Shown: positions 37,815 through 50,935, counted from the first letter of the stretch. The stretch: DNA of 64,000 nucleotides from Archivesica marissinica (GCA_014843695.1 CM026404.1:82198628-82262627), one strand, 5' to 3'. Translations and numbers: made by a program. The notes: a model not told the origin generated them from the letters alone.

Positions 37815-38525
37815 ATCATTGTAGATTTACATTGTGTATTTACATTGTGGATTTACATTGTGTATTTAGTTTGTGGATTTACATTGTAGATTTACATTGT
37901 GGATTTACATGGTGGATTTACATTGTGTATTTAGTTTGTGGATTTACATTGTGGATTTACATTGTAGATTTACATGGTGGATTTACATTGTTGGATTTAC
38001 ATTGTGTATTTAGTTTGTGGATTTACATTGTAGATTTACATGGTGGATTTACATGGTGGATTTACATTGTGTATTTAGTTTGTGGATTTACATTGTGGAT
38101 TTACATGGTGGATTTACATGGTGGATTTACATTGTGTATTTAGTTTGTGGATTTACATTGTGGATTTACATGGTGGATTTACATGGTGGATTTACATTGT
38201 GTATTTAGTTTGTGGATTTACATTGTGGATTTACATGGTGGATTTACATGGTGGATTTACATTGTGTATTTAGTTTGTGGATTTACATTGTAGATTTACA
38301 TGGTGGATTTACATGGTGGATTTACATTGTGTATTTAGTTTGTGGATTTACATTGTGGATTTACATGGTGGATTTACATGGTGGATTTACATTGTGTATT
38401 TAGTAACATTGTGGATTTACATTGTAGATTTACATGGTGGATTTACATTGTGGATTTACATTGTGGATTTACATTGTGGATTTACATTGTTGGATTTACA
38501 TTGAATCATGGTGTATTTACATTAC
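37815..38525. repeat. 13-bp minisatellite with a 65-bp higher-order unit
   Basis: Basic unit GTGGATTTACATT with variants GTGGATTTACATG, GTAGATTTACATT and GTGTATTTAGTTT. Five variants in a fixed order form a 65-bp unit repeated about six times (about 38000-38400). Confidence 0.96.
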
Positions 38526-38539
38526 TACATTTACATTGT

Positions 38540-38675
38540 GGATTTACATTGTGGATTTACATTGTGGAACATGTGTGGATTTACATTGTGGAACATGTGT
38601 GGATTTACATTGTGGAACATGTGTGGATTTACATTGTGGAACATGTGTGGATTTACATGGTGGAACATGAGTGGA
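38540..38675. repeat. 24-bp derivative of the 13-bp repeat
   Basis: Four to five copies of GTGGAACATGTGTGGATTTA plus CATT, that is the 13-bp unit plus an 11-base insertion, amplified on its own. Confidence 0.94.
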
Positions 38676-38860
38676 TTGCATGTTGCTAGATGAATACATT
38701 GTATTTGATGTATGCTTATAAATATAGCTTGTCGCTCTTTCCTCATTTTTAGTATTTATTGTTGAGTATTGTGATTCTAAATATAGCGCAATATAAAACG
38801 TGTATATTTCGATTGGAATTAGTTTATATATATATATTTGTGTCTCTGTCCCAACTGTGT

Positions 38861-39062
38861 GGCGTCCGTGGTCCAATGGTAGAGCGTCGGATTTGGAATC
38901 GAACAGTCCGGGTTCGATACTCAGTCAGGCCACGTATGTAGTGTCATTGAGCAAGGCACCTTACACACATTGCTTTGTACTGGTTAACCGCTATGGTCGG
39001 CTAAGCATGCCCAGGAAAACATGTCTAGCTCCCCACAAGGGGTTTGACATTAATGGAACATA
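38861..39062 (+). mobile_element. SINE family D, copy 4, best preserved
   Basis: The tRNA-like head has GTCCGTGGTCCAATGGTAGA (box A), GGATTTGGAATC (anticodon arm) and GGGTTCGATAC (box B). The body TTGAGCAAGGCACCTTACAC and GGTTAACCGCTATGGTCGGC follows, then the tail CCCCACAAGGGGTTTGACAT with a small hairpin. Confidence 0.9.
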
Positions 39063-39309
39063 CATACATACACATGTTCCAGGCATTTATCTGCACATTA
39101 CTTGTGTGCGATTCTGTACCTTTCCGGGCACTCGTTCCTTGCGTTTATTTGGCAACCGGAAGTGTAGGAGGAAAGCGTCTCAACGGGGAACCCCATGCTG
39201 ATGACCATCACGCCAAACCATAGAGTCAACCGAAGATATTGTTTCTTTACTGAAAGAAATCCTTAGTCATAGTCATGCTTGCTATAGGCCCTAGTCTTTA
39301 TATGAGACT

Positions 39310-40749
39310 ACATACGTATACATGATTCCATACTCCTCAACTATCAATCTGGGTATACAGTATACAGTCTACATACGTATACATGATTCCATACTCCTCA
39401 ACTAGCAATCTGGGTATACAGTATACAGTCTACATACGTATACATGATTCCATACTCCTCAATTAGCAATCTGGGTGAACAGTCTACATACGTATACATG
39501 ATTCCATACTCCTCAACTAGCAATATGGGTAAACAGTCTACATACGTATACATGATTCCATACTCCTCAATTAGCAATCTGGGTAAACAGTATACATACG
39601 TATACATGATTCCATACTCCTCAACTAGCAATCTGGGTAAACAGTATACATACGTATACATGATTCCATACTCCTCAACTAGCAATCTGGGTATACAGTA
39701 TACAGTCTACATACGTATACATGATTCCATACTCCTCAATTAGCAATCTGGGTAAACAGTATACAGTCTACATACGTATACATAATTCCATACTCCTCAA
39801 CTAGCAATCTGGGTAACAGTATACAGTCTACATACGTATACATGATTCCATACTCCTCAACTAGCAATCTGGGTAAACAGTATACAGTCTACATACGTAT
39901 ACATGATTCCATACTCCTCAATTAGCAATATGGGTAAACAGTCTACATACGTATACATGATTCCATACTCCTCAATTAGCAATCTGGGTAAACAGTATAC
40001 ATACGTATACATGATTCCATACTCCTCAACTAGCAATCTGGGTAAACAGTATACATACGTATACATGATTCCATACTCCTCAACTAGCAATCTGGGTATA
40101 CAGTATACAGTCTACATACGTATACATGATTCCATACTCCTCAATTAGCAATCTGGGTAAACAGTATACAGTCTACATACGTATACATAATTCCATACTC
40201 CTCAACTAGCAATCTGGGTAAACAGTATACAGTCTACATACGTATACATGATTCCATACTCCTCAACTAGCAATCTGGGTAAACAGTATACAGTCTACAT
40301 ACGTATACATGATTCCATACTCCTCAATTAGCAATATGGGTAAACAGTCTACATACGTATACATGATTCCATACTCCTCAATTAGCAATCTGGGTAAACA
40401 GTATACATACGTATACATGATTCCATACTCCTCAACTAGCAATCTGGGTAAACAGTATACATACGTATACATGATTCCATACTCCTCAACTAGCAATCTG
40501 GGTATACAGTATACAGTCTACATACGTATACATGATTCCATACTCCTCAATTAGCAATCTGGGTAAACAGTATACAGTCTACATACGTATACATAATTCC
40601 ATACTCCTCAACTAGCAATCTGGGTAAACAGTATACAGTCTACATACGTATACATGATTCCATACTCCTCAACTAGCAATCTGGGTAAACAGTCTACATA
40701 CTTATACATGATTCCATACTACTCAACTAGCAATCTGGGTAAACAATAT
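39310..40749. repeat. ~60-bp minisatellite with a 406-bp higher-order unit
   Basis: Unit TACATACGTATACATGATTC, CATACTCCTCAACTAGCAAT, CTGGGTAAACAGTATACAGTC, with length variants lacking TATACAG. A block of seven units recurs at a 406-bp offset (for example 39857 and 40263) almost without change. Both strands stay open in stretches up to 99 codons, without family resemblance. Confidence 0.96.
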
Positions 40750-40924
40750 ACAGTCTACATCCGTTATGTTCAAAGTCGGTTATGTCGAATTCTCCAGTTA
40801 TCTCAAAGTCCCGTTTCAGACACTATCATTTTACATATAACTGGCTCCGTTTATATCGAATTTCGTTAAGTCAAGCTTCGGTTACGTCAAAGTATTTTGT
40901 TCGACATAACGGATGTAGACTGTA
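40750..40924. mobile_element. Mariner-type MITE next to the 60-bp array
   Basis: Ends TACAGTCTACATCCGTTATG (left) and its inverted partner (CGACATAACGGATGTAGAC, right), 175 bases in all, bounded by TA. The first bases TACAGTCTACAT are also part of every long unit in the array at 39310-40749. Confidence 0.83.
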
Positions 40925-41224
40925 TATTTGTTAATATGAATGTAACTAACAAACTTACGATAAAGCTATGTTGAGTTTATATATGTATAAACAAACATTT
41001 ATCAGTTAAACCATAACAGAGCAGATATAGTGTATTGATTGTATCACTTGTCTAACTGTGCTTTGATCCAACGAAACGTTAAAACAGAAAGGAATGTTGT
41101 AACAACTACATAGTATAAAATATTTAAATGGCAAATATGCGAGAATAAGTTTTAAATGATTGTACTACATAAATAGCTGCTACCCGGTATATAGACTTGG
41201 TCACTGGATATGTCAAAATTATAG
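40925..41224. other. Unassigned AT-rich spacer
   Basis: I see no repeat, palindrome or coding signal here. Confidence 0.5.
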
Positions 41225-41455
41225 TTTATACACATTTATTTTAGCTCGATTGCGAAAACAAGTTCTTACAACTTATGTTAATCACTCTCGAGACCTCATT
41301 CCTGATGGAATCCATCGCCACGAGGGAGAGAGAAGAGGCAACGTGGAATTTAAATGCCTTGCCTAAGGGCACAATCGTAACGGCTCCAGCGGGGCTCGAA
41401 CTCCGGACCTTTCGCACCTGAAGCGAACGCGCATCCACTGCGCTATCACGACTTC
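41225..41455 (-). mobile_element. SINE family C, copy 2
   Basis: Reverse orientation, full. Tail TTATTTTAGCTCGATTGCG, body AATCACTCTCGAGACCTCAT, head GGGGCTCGAACTCCGGACCT (box B reversed) and CATCCACTGCGCTATCACGA (box A reversed). The anticodon loop reads TTCAGGT (CAG, leucine-type). Confidence 0.92.
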
Positions 41456-41635
41456 CAAAATTATACTTATGAAAAGTGAAATCATCCAATAGGTGTGCAT
41501 CGATAAAGCGGGGGAAGCTACAACAACAACCTAGTGAAACAGAGATATACTATGGCCATCTAGGTGCATGCTACTAGGCAGCTGAGGTAAGCTAGTCAGT
41601 GAACACTCTCCAGAATTATCTTCATTTTTTCGCAC

Positions 41636-41822
41636 TACAGTCAAACCTGCCTTAAACAGCCACCCAAGGGAATCAGAGAAAGTGGCTACTTAGAACAGGT
41701 GGCTGCTTAATAGAGGTCAAATGTACATACACCCAATGTCACATACTGGGAATCTGAAAACTGGCTGCTTAATGCATGTTGGTTGCTTAATAGAGGTGAC
41801 CATTAACACAGGTTTGACTGTA
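41636..41822. mobile_element. MITE family P, complete copy
   Basis: Inverted ends TACAGTCAAACCTG and CAGGTTTGACTGTA, 187 bases. The interior has repeated GTGGCTGCTTAATAGAGGT-type blocks in both orientations. TA at each end and the CAGT start are like Tc1/mariner ends (inference). Other copies are at 2540, 15028, 16039 and 22408. Confidence 0.88.
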
Positions 41823-42175
41823 TTTTCCACAAAAAAACAAAAGTTATAGGATATAGAGTAGATGGATGCCCAATTTCAGGGCCATGTATTGCAGGGCAGG
41901 GCAGGACCAGACAAGACAGATAGAGGGAATGAAATAAATGGTAAATAATTCCGAATTATCTTTAACGTGTACCGATATGTGTATCTGTGAATAATGAAAA
42001 CGCCCCACATCAGGGGGGGGTATCATCCATCACATCTGCTGTTTAGTATTAATACATTAAATTTCCTTACATCCCAGGGTAACCACAGAATAAGCATGAT
42101 ACGAAGCCAGAACCATGGTTTCCACTAGAGAATATTAGCCCCCCCCCCGATCGCGCTACCCCCCAAAAAACGAAA
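41823..42175. other. Spacer before the 21-bp satellite
   Basis: Unique-looking sequence with two C or G runs (42012 and 42141). No gene recognised. Confidence 0.5.
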
Positions 42176-42177
42176 TT

Positions 42178-44315
42178 AAACACATACACCCAATACCTGT
42201 CCACATACACCCAATTCCTGTCCACATACACCCAATTCCTGTCCTCATACACCCAATTCCTGTCCACATACACCCAATTCCTGTCTACATACACCCAATT
42301 CCTGTCCACATACACCCAAATCTTGTCCACATACACCCAATAATGACCACATATGCCCAATTCCTGTCCACATACACCCAATTTCTGTCCACATACACCC
42401 AATTTCTGTCCCCATACACCCAATTCCTGTCTACATACACCCAATTTCTGTCCACATACACCCAATTCCTGTCCACATACACCCAATTTCTGTCCACATA
42501 CACCCAATTCCTGTCCACATACACCCAATTCCTGTCTACATATACCCAATTTCTGTCCACATACACCCAATTCCTGTCTACATACACCCAATTCCTGTCC
42601 ACATACACCCAATTCCTGTCCACATACACCCAATTCCTGTCTACATACACCCAAATCCTGTCCACATACACCCAATTCCTGTCCACATACACCCAATCCC
42701 TGTCCACAAACACCCAAATCCTGACCACATACACCCAATCCCTGTCCACAAACACCCAAATCCTGACCACATATGCCCAATTCCTGTCCACATACACCCA
42801 ATTTCTGTCCACATACACCCAATTCCTGTCCACATACACCCAATTCCTGTCTACATATACCCAATTTCTGTCCACATACACCCAATTCCTGTCTACATAC
42901 ACCCAATTCCTGTCCACATACACCCAATTCCTGTCCACATACACCCAATTCCTGTCCACAAACACCCAAATCCTGACCACATATGCCCAATTCCTGTCCA
43001 CATACACCCAATTCCTGCCCACATACACCCAATTCCTGTCCACATACACCCAAATCCTGACCACATATGCCCAATGCCTGTCCACATACACCAATTCCTG
43101 TCCACATACACCCAATTCCTGTCCACATACACCCAATTCCTGTCTACATACACCCAAATCCTGTCCACATACACCCAATTCCTGTCCATATACACCCAAT
43201 CCCTGTCCACAAACACCCAAATCCTGACCACATACACCCAATCCCTGTCCACAAACACCCAAATCCTGACCACATATGCCCAATTCCTGTCCACATACAC
43301 CCAATTCCTGCCCACATACACCCAATTCCTGTCCACATACACCCAAATCCTGACCACATATGCCCAATTCCTGTCCACATACACCCAATTCCTGTCCACA
43401 TACACCCAAATCATGTCCACATACACCCAATTGCTGTCCCCATACACCCAATTCCTGTCTACATACACCCAATTCCTGTCTACATACACCCAATTTCTGT
43501 CCACATACACCCAATTCCTGTCCACATACACCCAATGTCTGTCCACACACACCCAATTCCTGTCCACATACACCCAATTCCTGTCCACATACACCCAATG
43601 TCTGTCCACATACACCCAATTCATGTCCACATACACCCAATTCCTGTCCACATACACCCAATTCCTGTCTACATACACCCAATTTCTGTCCACATACACC
43701 CAATTCCTGTCTACATACACCCAATTCCTGTCCACATACACCCAATTCCTGTCTACATACACCCAATTTCTGTCCACATACACCCAATTCCTGTCTACAT
43801 ACACCCAATTCCTGTCCACATACACCCAATTCCTGTCCACATACACCCAATCCCTGTCCACAAACACCCAAATCCTGACCACATACACCCAATCCCTGTC
43901 CACAAACACCCAATCCTGACCACATATGCCCAATTCCTGTCCACAAACACCCAAATCCTGACCACATACACCCAATCCCTGTCCACAAACACCCAAATCC
44001 TGACCACATACACCCAATCCCTGTCCACAAACACCCAAATCCTGACCACATATGCCCAATTCCTGTCCACATACACCCAATTCCTGTCCACAAACACCCA
44101 AATCCTGACCACATACACCCAATCCCTGTCCACAAACACCCAAATCCTGACCACATACACCCAATCCCTGTCCACAAACACCCAAATCCTGACCACATAT
44201 GCCCAATTCCTGTCCACATACACCCAATCCCTGTCTACAAACACCCAAATCCTGACCACATATGCCCAATTCCTGTCCACATACACCCAATTCCTGTCCA
44301 CATACACCCAACATA
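42178..44315. repeat. 21-bp satellite
   Basis: About 100 units of CACATACACCCAATTCCTGTC. Variants (ATCCTGACC, AAACACCC, TATGCCC, TTTCTGTC) occur in ordered blocks, giving higher-order periodicity. Because 21 is divisible by three, open frames reach 644 codons on the minus strand and 440 on the plus. All are seven-residue repeats such as GVCGQEL, so I do not call a protein. Confidence 0.98.
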
Positions 44316-44763
44316 CATGTACTTCAAATTCCTATCCACAAACTCCAATTAACCAAATGCCCTATCGCCCCGCCCCTAAGATCATGTGACCAAGTAAAGC
44401 AAAACCTCCGACAAACAAATACAATATAGCTATGTGATACATAGAACTCTATGGATTGAACCAGGACTTTAGATATATGAAACAGACCCTGATTGAGCAT
44501 ATTAAATTTTAGAATTTGCCGGAAATATTTGTCTGATGGGAATGGTGTCGAAAAATACACTAACTATTTATGTTATACTAGTAGTACACTAAAATAATAA
44601 TAAGATGGATGTCAGTGGCATGTATAGCAGTAAATAACTCTGATGAATGGTCGTGAATATAGTATGTAGATATTTAGTTGCACACAGGGTGGGAACGAGG
44701 AAATACCTGCCATGTATTCGTATAAAACATTAATGCATCTATCAATTTTAATTTTTTTTATTT

Positions 44764-45007
44764 AAGTTTATTTAACGTCGCTACCGGTTTCCCATTTGAG
44801 CGACGGGCAGTTTACCTAACAACACCTTTTCTGGGCAGGCTCCAGCGGTTAACCAGTACTTGGTGCACCAACTTCCGTAAGAAACTGCCAACTTTTTCAT
44901 ATAAATGAGACACGGTCTGAGCGGGGCACGAACCCGTGACCATCAGAGATGATAGGTTACAATGGTATACAAGTCAGCGACCTTAACCACTCGACCACGG
45001 AGGCGGT
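44764..45007 (-). mobile_element. SINE family A with the family B tail, copy 5
   Basis: Reverse orientation, full length. Tail GTTTATTTAACGTCGCTACC and CGACGGGCAGTTTACC junction, body, then the head ending CTTAACCACTCGACCACGGA GGCGG. Same composite structure as 36385-36613. Confidence 0.9.
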
Positions 45008-45270
45008 CTATCTATTAAGTTCCTGTTGTATATAATTATATACTCTTTATTTCCCTCGACATACAAGGATTACAAGTAAATAAACATAAATTTACATATG
45101 AAATTTAAGCAATGCATGACTATAATATAAAATGTTTGAACAATGTTAAATTACAATGGTATGCTGTAGTAGATAAATACCTGCATAAGAACAAGTTGCT
45201 TGTGAATAGACCATGAAAAATTATCGTGTTAAAATTCAAACTATCTACGACTCTAGTGTAATGTCCATTG

Positions 45271-45561
45271 TGTGTTTTACGTTTATTTCTCGTCGCTACC
45301 GGTTGCCCATATGAGCGACGGCTCCTGAAGAGATTAGTCATTTTAGATTGTTGGAGGATAATGCAATGATACAGACAGAGACCCATTCCAGAGTCTCCTC
45401 TGGTTATTTTACGTGTACGCTGTAAAGCACCGACACGAGACCTTGGTTTAACGTCACATCTAAAAGACTGTTAATTGTATTAGGGTTAGACGGGGGGTCG
45501 AACCTGCGATCCCTGGATTACCAGTCCAGCGTGTTACCACTGGACTACAGATCCGTCTGTA
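45271..45561 (-). mobile_element. SINE family B, copy 5
   Basis: Reverse orientation, full length, from TTTTACGTTTATTTCTCGTC to GGACTACAGATCCGTCTG. Flanked by TAATGTCCAT and TAATGGCCAT, an imperfect target duplication. Confidence 0.92.
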
Positions 45562-45984
45562 ATGGCCATATGGGTTCCACACACACATATATATGTCACT
45601 GAACTGAATGTAGGGAAACCTAAACTGAGTACATGTATGGTAAATAAGCTCGACCATCAACGGTGTCAGTCAAAGTGGTGGCTTGCGGAGGTTGGAGAAT
45701 TGTGTACTGTACAGATTTCTACGCAGGAAATGTGGGTGGATGTATCCGCCACAGCAGACATACTTTGTACGGTAATGCTCCAGAGTTAGCTCTTTAGCTC
45801 GAACTTAGAGAATACTGTATAACCCCGGGGCCCAGTACAATTACAAAGGAAGACGAAGAATCAGAAAGAGGGCGAATAGGCAATATGCTTAAACATAAAT
45901 GTCAGTCACGTATAATGAGCACGTATACAATCTTGTCTCACAATACACCAATATTATGACAACCAAACCAGTCTACTGGGCGCT

Positions 45985-46455
45985 GTTTTGCTATTTATTC
46001 AGTATTTATGGATATCCATAATTCGATTATTGGATATCCATAATTCGATTATTGGATATTCATATTTCCAGGCTATTTATTCAGCATTTATGGATATCCA
46101 AAAATCGATTTATGGATATCCAAATATCGAATTATGGATATCCAATAATCAAAGGGAAATATTGATATCCAAAAGTCGAATTATGACTATCAATAAATAG
46201 CAAAAAGGCACGCCTGGAATTGTGGATATCCATAAATCGAATAATGGATATCCAAAAATAATGAATAAATAGCAAAATGGCGCCTCATACGCGCCTGGAA
46301 TTATGAATATCCATAAATCGAATTATATTCTCCATAAATAACGAATAAATAGCAAAACGGCGCCCCAATAAAAACGGCGCGCCTGGAATTATGGATATCC
46401 ATAAATCTAATAATGGATCTCCATAAATAACGAATAAATAGCAAAACGGCGTGCT
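45985..46455. mobile_element. Palindrome-rich element with GGATATCC blocks
   Basis: Begins with GCGCTGTTTTGCTATTTATTC and ends with its inverse GAATAAATAGCAAAACGGCG. The inner GAATAAATAGCAAAA block recurs at about 46264 and 46342. Between them are ten or so TATGGATATCCA palindromes with ATCGAATTATGG spacers. Reads as nested or tandem foldback units; no coding content. Confidence 0.8.
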
Positions 46456-46650
46456 ATACCAGTGTGTATTAATGGATAGCTGTGAGGGCTATGCCCGTGT
46501 TAATGTGTAGTTATATTTAAATCGTGTTCATAATGCCTAGATTGTTATCATATACATAAGCTCGTTACAAAAACATTATTACCCAAGTGTTTCAATTAAA
46601 AAAAGTTTAAAGCATGTTTAATGTATTTGAAACATATTAAGCGGTTTTGT

Positions 46651-46911
46651 GTATGTTTTACGTTTATGTATCGTCGCTACCGGTTGCCCATATATATTGT
46701 TGGAGGGTAGTGCAATGATACAGAGAGAGACCCATTCCAGAGTCTTCTCTGGTTCTTTTACGTGCACGGTGTTCAGCACCGACACGAGACATCGGTTTAA
46801 TGTCCCATCTGAAAGACTGTTCATTTTATAAGGGTCAGACGGGGGATCGAAGCTGCGATCCCTGGATTACCAGTCCAGCGTGTTACCACTGGGGCTACAG
46901 ACCCGTCTGTG
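46651..46911 (-). mobile_element. SINE family B, copy 6, internal deletion
   Basis: Reverse orientation. It lacks the block between GGTTGCCCATAT and TTGTTGGAGGGTAG. The target duplication is ATTAAGCGGTTTTGT / ATTAAGTGGTTTTGT. Confidence 0.9.
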
Positions 46912-47490
46912 ATTAAGTGGTTTTGTTTGTAAATTATCGTATTATATTAACTTTAGGCTTAAACATATTTTATTTAGTTCAAAATTATAATAAATTTATA
47001 ATAATTATAATAAATTATTACAAATTTAATACGGTACATCAAACAAGCTAACAGAATAGTATCCACAAACCAGTTTGCTATTGCTTATGTAGTGTCAAAG
47101 GTAGTAAAAATTAGTATGGTCACAGTCAAATTATCTTTAATATGACAGCTAATTTTAATACGTTTAATATCATCTGACTATAAAAAAGAATTTGCATTGT
47201 TTGTAAAAACTATATAGCCTGGGGTTATGTCGTGGGCCATGACTTAGCACTCTGACAGTGCAAGCCTGTATTGAATGACTTTGATGACTGACTTGCAGCA
47301 TTCGATGACCTTGGTGGCTGACTTAATAAGTGATGTAATTTAGGCAGTAGTATCTCAAATTGTTGTTAACACGTGTGCCATTTATGCATGAGTAATCTTG
47401 AATGTTAGCTCATCTGAGCTATGATAAATATATTGGTATAATTTATATGGCGGTCATGGGGTGTTTGCAATCCATGGACAATTGGTTTTA
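46912..47490. other. Unassigned AT-rich spacer
   Basis: No gene or clear repeat. AT-rich runs lie near 46980-47035. Confidence 0.5.
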
Positions 47491-47492
47491 TT

Positions 47493-47782
47493 GTGTGTTG
47501 TACGTTTATTTATCGTCCATACCGGTTTGCCCATATTTGCGACGCCTTCTGAAGAGATTAGTCATTTTAGATTTTTGGAGGATAGTACAATGATACAGAA
47601 AGAGACCCATTCCAGTCTCCTCTGGTTCTTTTACGTGCACGGTGTAAAGCACCGACACGATACTTCGGTTTAACGTCCCATCTGAAAGACTGTTAATTTT
47701 AGTATCGTCAGACGGGGGATCGAACCTGTGATCCCTGGATTACCAGTCCAGCGTGTCACCACTGGACTACAGATCCGTCTGT
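47493..47782 (-). mobile_element. SINE family B, copy 7
   Basis: Reverse orientation, full length. The target duplication CAATTGGTTTTA is present on both sides (47478-47489 and 47783 onward). Confidence 0.92.
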
Positions 47783-48720
47783 CAATTGGTTTTTAAATGG
47801 CATCTGCTCTGATAAACCTTCGTGTTAAACTGCATGGCATTTAGTATATCAAATGTTTCTAAACTCATGTGTCCATTCATACGATATCCAAAATGGCCCT
47901 CATTGTGGCTATCTTTAAGATCTATTTTCGACTTATCCTGAACTGTTTTGTCTTTTTTGAAAGAATCTTGGTGTGGAGCATCATGGAAACTAGTAAATAA
48001 AAAAAGCTAAAACAATTCAGATCTGAAAATCTTATTTTAGACATCTCCCTTTGTGAAAGTTGTGATTGGGCCTAGTGCGTTTGTTTCGTGCGTGAAAGGC
48101 CAGGAGTTCGGAGCTAAAATCAATTAGTATAAACTACTATATGTGTGTGTGTGCAACTTGGTGTGCACTGCGGAAAGGCGGAGTAACTAATAGTTCAAAA
48201 GTTGCAAAAATAATTCCAATCGGAAATCCATGATGTATCTGAATATTAGTTTCGACATCTCCTACACCATTTTGTCATTTGGATGACACATGTAGCGGCA
48301 TCGGAGCTGGATAACATATGATTAAATAACATACTTATACAGAGCTTATTTCATTCTGCACCGAAATTTCCAAAAAAAACAATCTCCAGTTCGCGGTCAT
48401 CTATACAGTTCAGGGTTTCATTAGCGGTGTGTGGCTGTAAATTACAGGGGCGTAGCTTGAGTTTGAAATATGTATAAGGCACCATTAGTGTAGAGGGTCC
48501 GGGGATATCTTATATAGAAATTATATATCGCCGCAGCTGCATCATGAGGCAATTAACGAGAAATAAGGAACATATATCCCTGCGATCCCTAGTGTAATGG
48601 AATACTGAGTTACTATATACCATGAGTCTTGCCGGTATGCATAGCATATTTACTGCTCCATATTAAAAGGCCTGCTGAAGATTGAAGTAACGTCCCCAGC
48701 AAACAGTGAACACTAGTATG
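47783..48720. other. Unassigned spacer
   Basis: No coding signal. A CAGGGGCGTAGCTTGAG stretch at 48447 resembles the end of a dispersed inverted-repeat element, but I see no partner end. Confidence 0.45.
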
Positions 48721-48724
48721 TACC

Positions 48725-49135
48725 TGAACTGAATGTAGGGAAACCTAAACTGAGTAAATGTAGGGAAACCTAAACTGAGTAAATGTAGGGGAACCTAAAC
48801 TGGGTAAATGTAGCGAAACCTAAACTGAGTAAATGTTCGGGAAACCTAAACTGAGTAAATGTTGGGAAACCTAAACTGAGTAAATGTTCGGGAAACCAAA
48901 ACTGAGTAAATGTTGGGAAACCTAAACTGAGTAAATGTTGGGAAACCTAAACTGAGTAAATGTTGGGAAACCTAAACTGAGTAAATGTAGGGAAACCTAA
49001 ACTGAGTAAATGTAGGGAAACCTAAACTGAGTAAATGTAGGGAAACCTAAACTGAGTAAATGTAGGGAAACCTAAACTGAGTAAATGTAGGGAAACCTAA
49101 ACTGAGTAAATGTAGTGAAACCTAAACTGTGTAAA
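48725..49135. repeat. 25-bp minisatellite
   Basis: About sixteen units of AAACTGAGTAAATGTAGGGA plus AACCT, with TTCGGG and TTGGG variants in the middle. Two isolated units occur at 45598-45640, 3 kb upstream. Confidence 0.95.
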
Positions 49136-49257
49136 TACGTAATGCGTGTCCGTGCATGTGTGTATTTGGAGTTTAAAGTCGCACCAACAGCTAAGACCAT
49201 ACGACGACTCTCCGGCTGTTATTGGCGGAGGAAGACCCCGGGTGTCCCTCCGAGCAA

Positions 49258-50935
49258 TAGGCCAGGAATTGAGCACCCGAATCACGGACCAGGAATTGAG
49301 CACCCGAATCACGGACCAGGAATTGAACATCCGAATCACGGACCAGGAATTGAACATCCGAATCACGGACCAGGAATTGAGCACCCGAATCACGGACCAG
49401 GATTTGAGCATCCGAATCACGGACCAGGAATTGAACATCCGAATCACGGACCAGAATTGAACATCCGAATCACGGACCAGGAATTGAGCACCCGAATCAC
49501 GGACTAGGATTGAGCATCCGAATCACGGACCAGGAATTGAGCACCCGAATCACGGACCAGGAATTGAGCACCCGAATCACGGACCAGGAATTGAGCATCC
49601 GAATCACGGACCAGGAATTGAGCACCCGAATAACGGACCAGGAATTGAGCACCCGAATCACGGACCAGGAATTGAGCACCCGAATCACGGACCAGAATTG
49701 AGCACCCGAATCACGGACCAGGAATTGAGCACCCGAATAACGGACCAGGAATTGAGCACCCGAATCACGGACCAGGAATTGAGCACCCGAATCACGGACC
49801 AGGAATTGAGCACCCGAATCACGGACCAGGAATTGAGCACCCGAATCACGGACCAGGAATTGAGCACCCGAATCACGGACCAGGAATTGAGCACCCGAAT
49901 AACGGACCAGGAATTGAGCACCCGAATCACGGACCAGGAATTGAGCACCCGAATCACGGACCAGGAATTGAGCACCCGAATCACGGACCAGGAATTGAGC
50001 ACCCGAATAACGGACCAGGAATTGAGCACCCGAATCACGGACCAGGATTTGAGCACCCGAATCACGGACCCGGAATTGAGCACCCGAATCACGGACCAGG
50101 AATTGAGCACCCGAATCACGGACCAGGAATTGAGCACCCGAATCACGGACCAGGAATTGAGCACCCGAATCACGGACCAGGAATTGAGCATCCGAATAAC
50201 GGACCAGGAATTGAGCACCCGAATCACGGACCAGGAATTGAGCACCCGAATCACGGACCAGGAATTGAGCACCCGAATAACGGACCAGGAATTGAGCACC
50301 CGAATCACGGACCAGGAATTGAGCACCCGAATCACGGACCAGGAATTGAGCACCCGAATAACGGACCAGGAATTGAGCACCCGACTCACGGACCAGGAAT
50401 TGAGCATCCGAATCACGGACCAGGAATTGAGCATCCGAATCACGGACCAGGAATTGAGCATCCGAATCACGGACCAGGAATTGAGCATCCGAATCACGGA
50501 CCAGGAATTGAGCATCCGAATAACGGACCAGGAATTGAGCACCCGAATCACGGACCAGGAATTGAGCACCCGAATCACGGACCAGGAATTGAGCACCCGA
50601 ATCACGGACCAGGAATTGAGCACCCGAATCACGGACCAGGAATTGAGCACCCGAATCACGGACCAGGAATTGAGCATCCGAATAACGGACCAGGAATTGA
50701 GCACCCGAATCACGGACCAGGAATTGAGCACCCGAATCACGGACCAGGAATTGAGCACCCGAATCACGGACCAGGAATTGAGCACCCGAATTCACGGACC
50801 AGGAATTGAGCACCCGAATCACGGACCAGGAATTGAGCACCCGAATCACGGACCAGGAATTGAGCACCCGAATCACGGACCAGAAATTGAGCACCCGAAT
50901 CACGGACCAGGAATTGAGCACCCGAATCACGAACC
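49258..50935. repeat. 27-bp satellite
   Basis: About 62 units of CAGGAATTGAGCACCCGAAT plus CACGGAC. The 27-bp period keeps frames open on both strands (up to 483 codons on -, 423 on +), reading nine-residue repeats such as ITDQELSTR. The few one-base deletions shift the frame (for example 49451 and 49692), which argues against coding selection. Confidence 0.97.
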
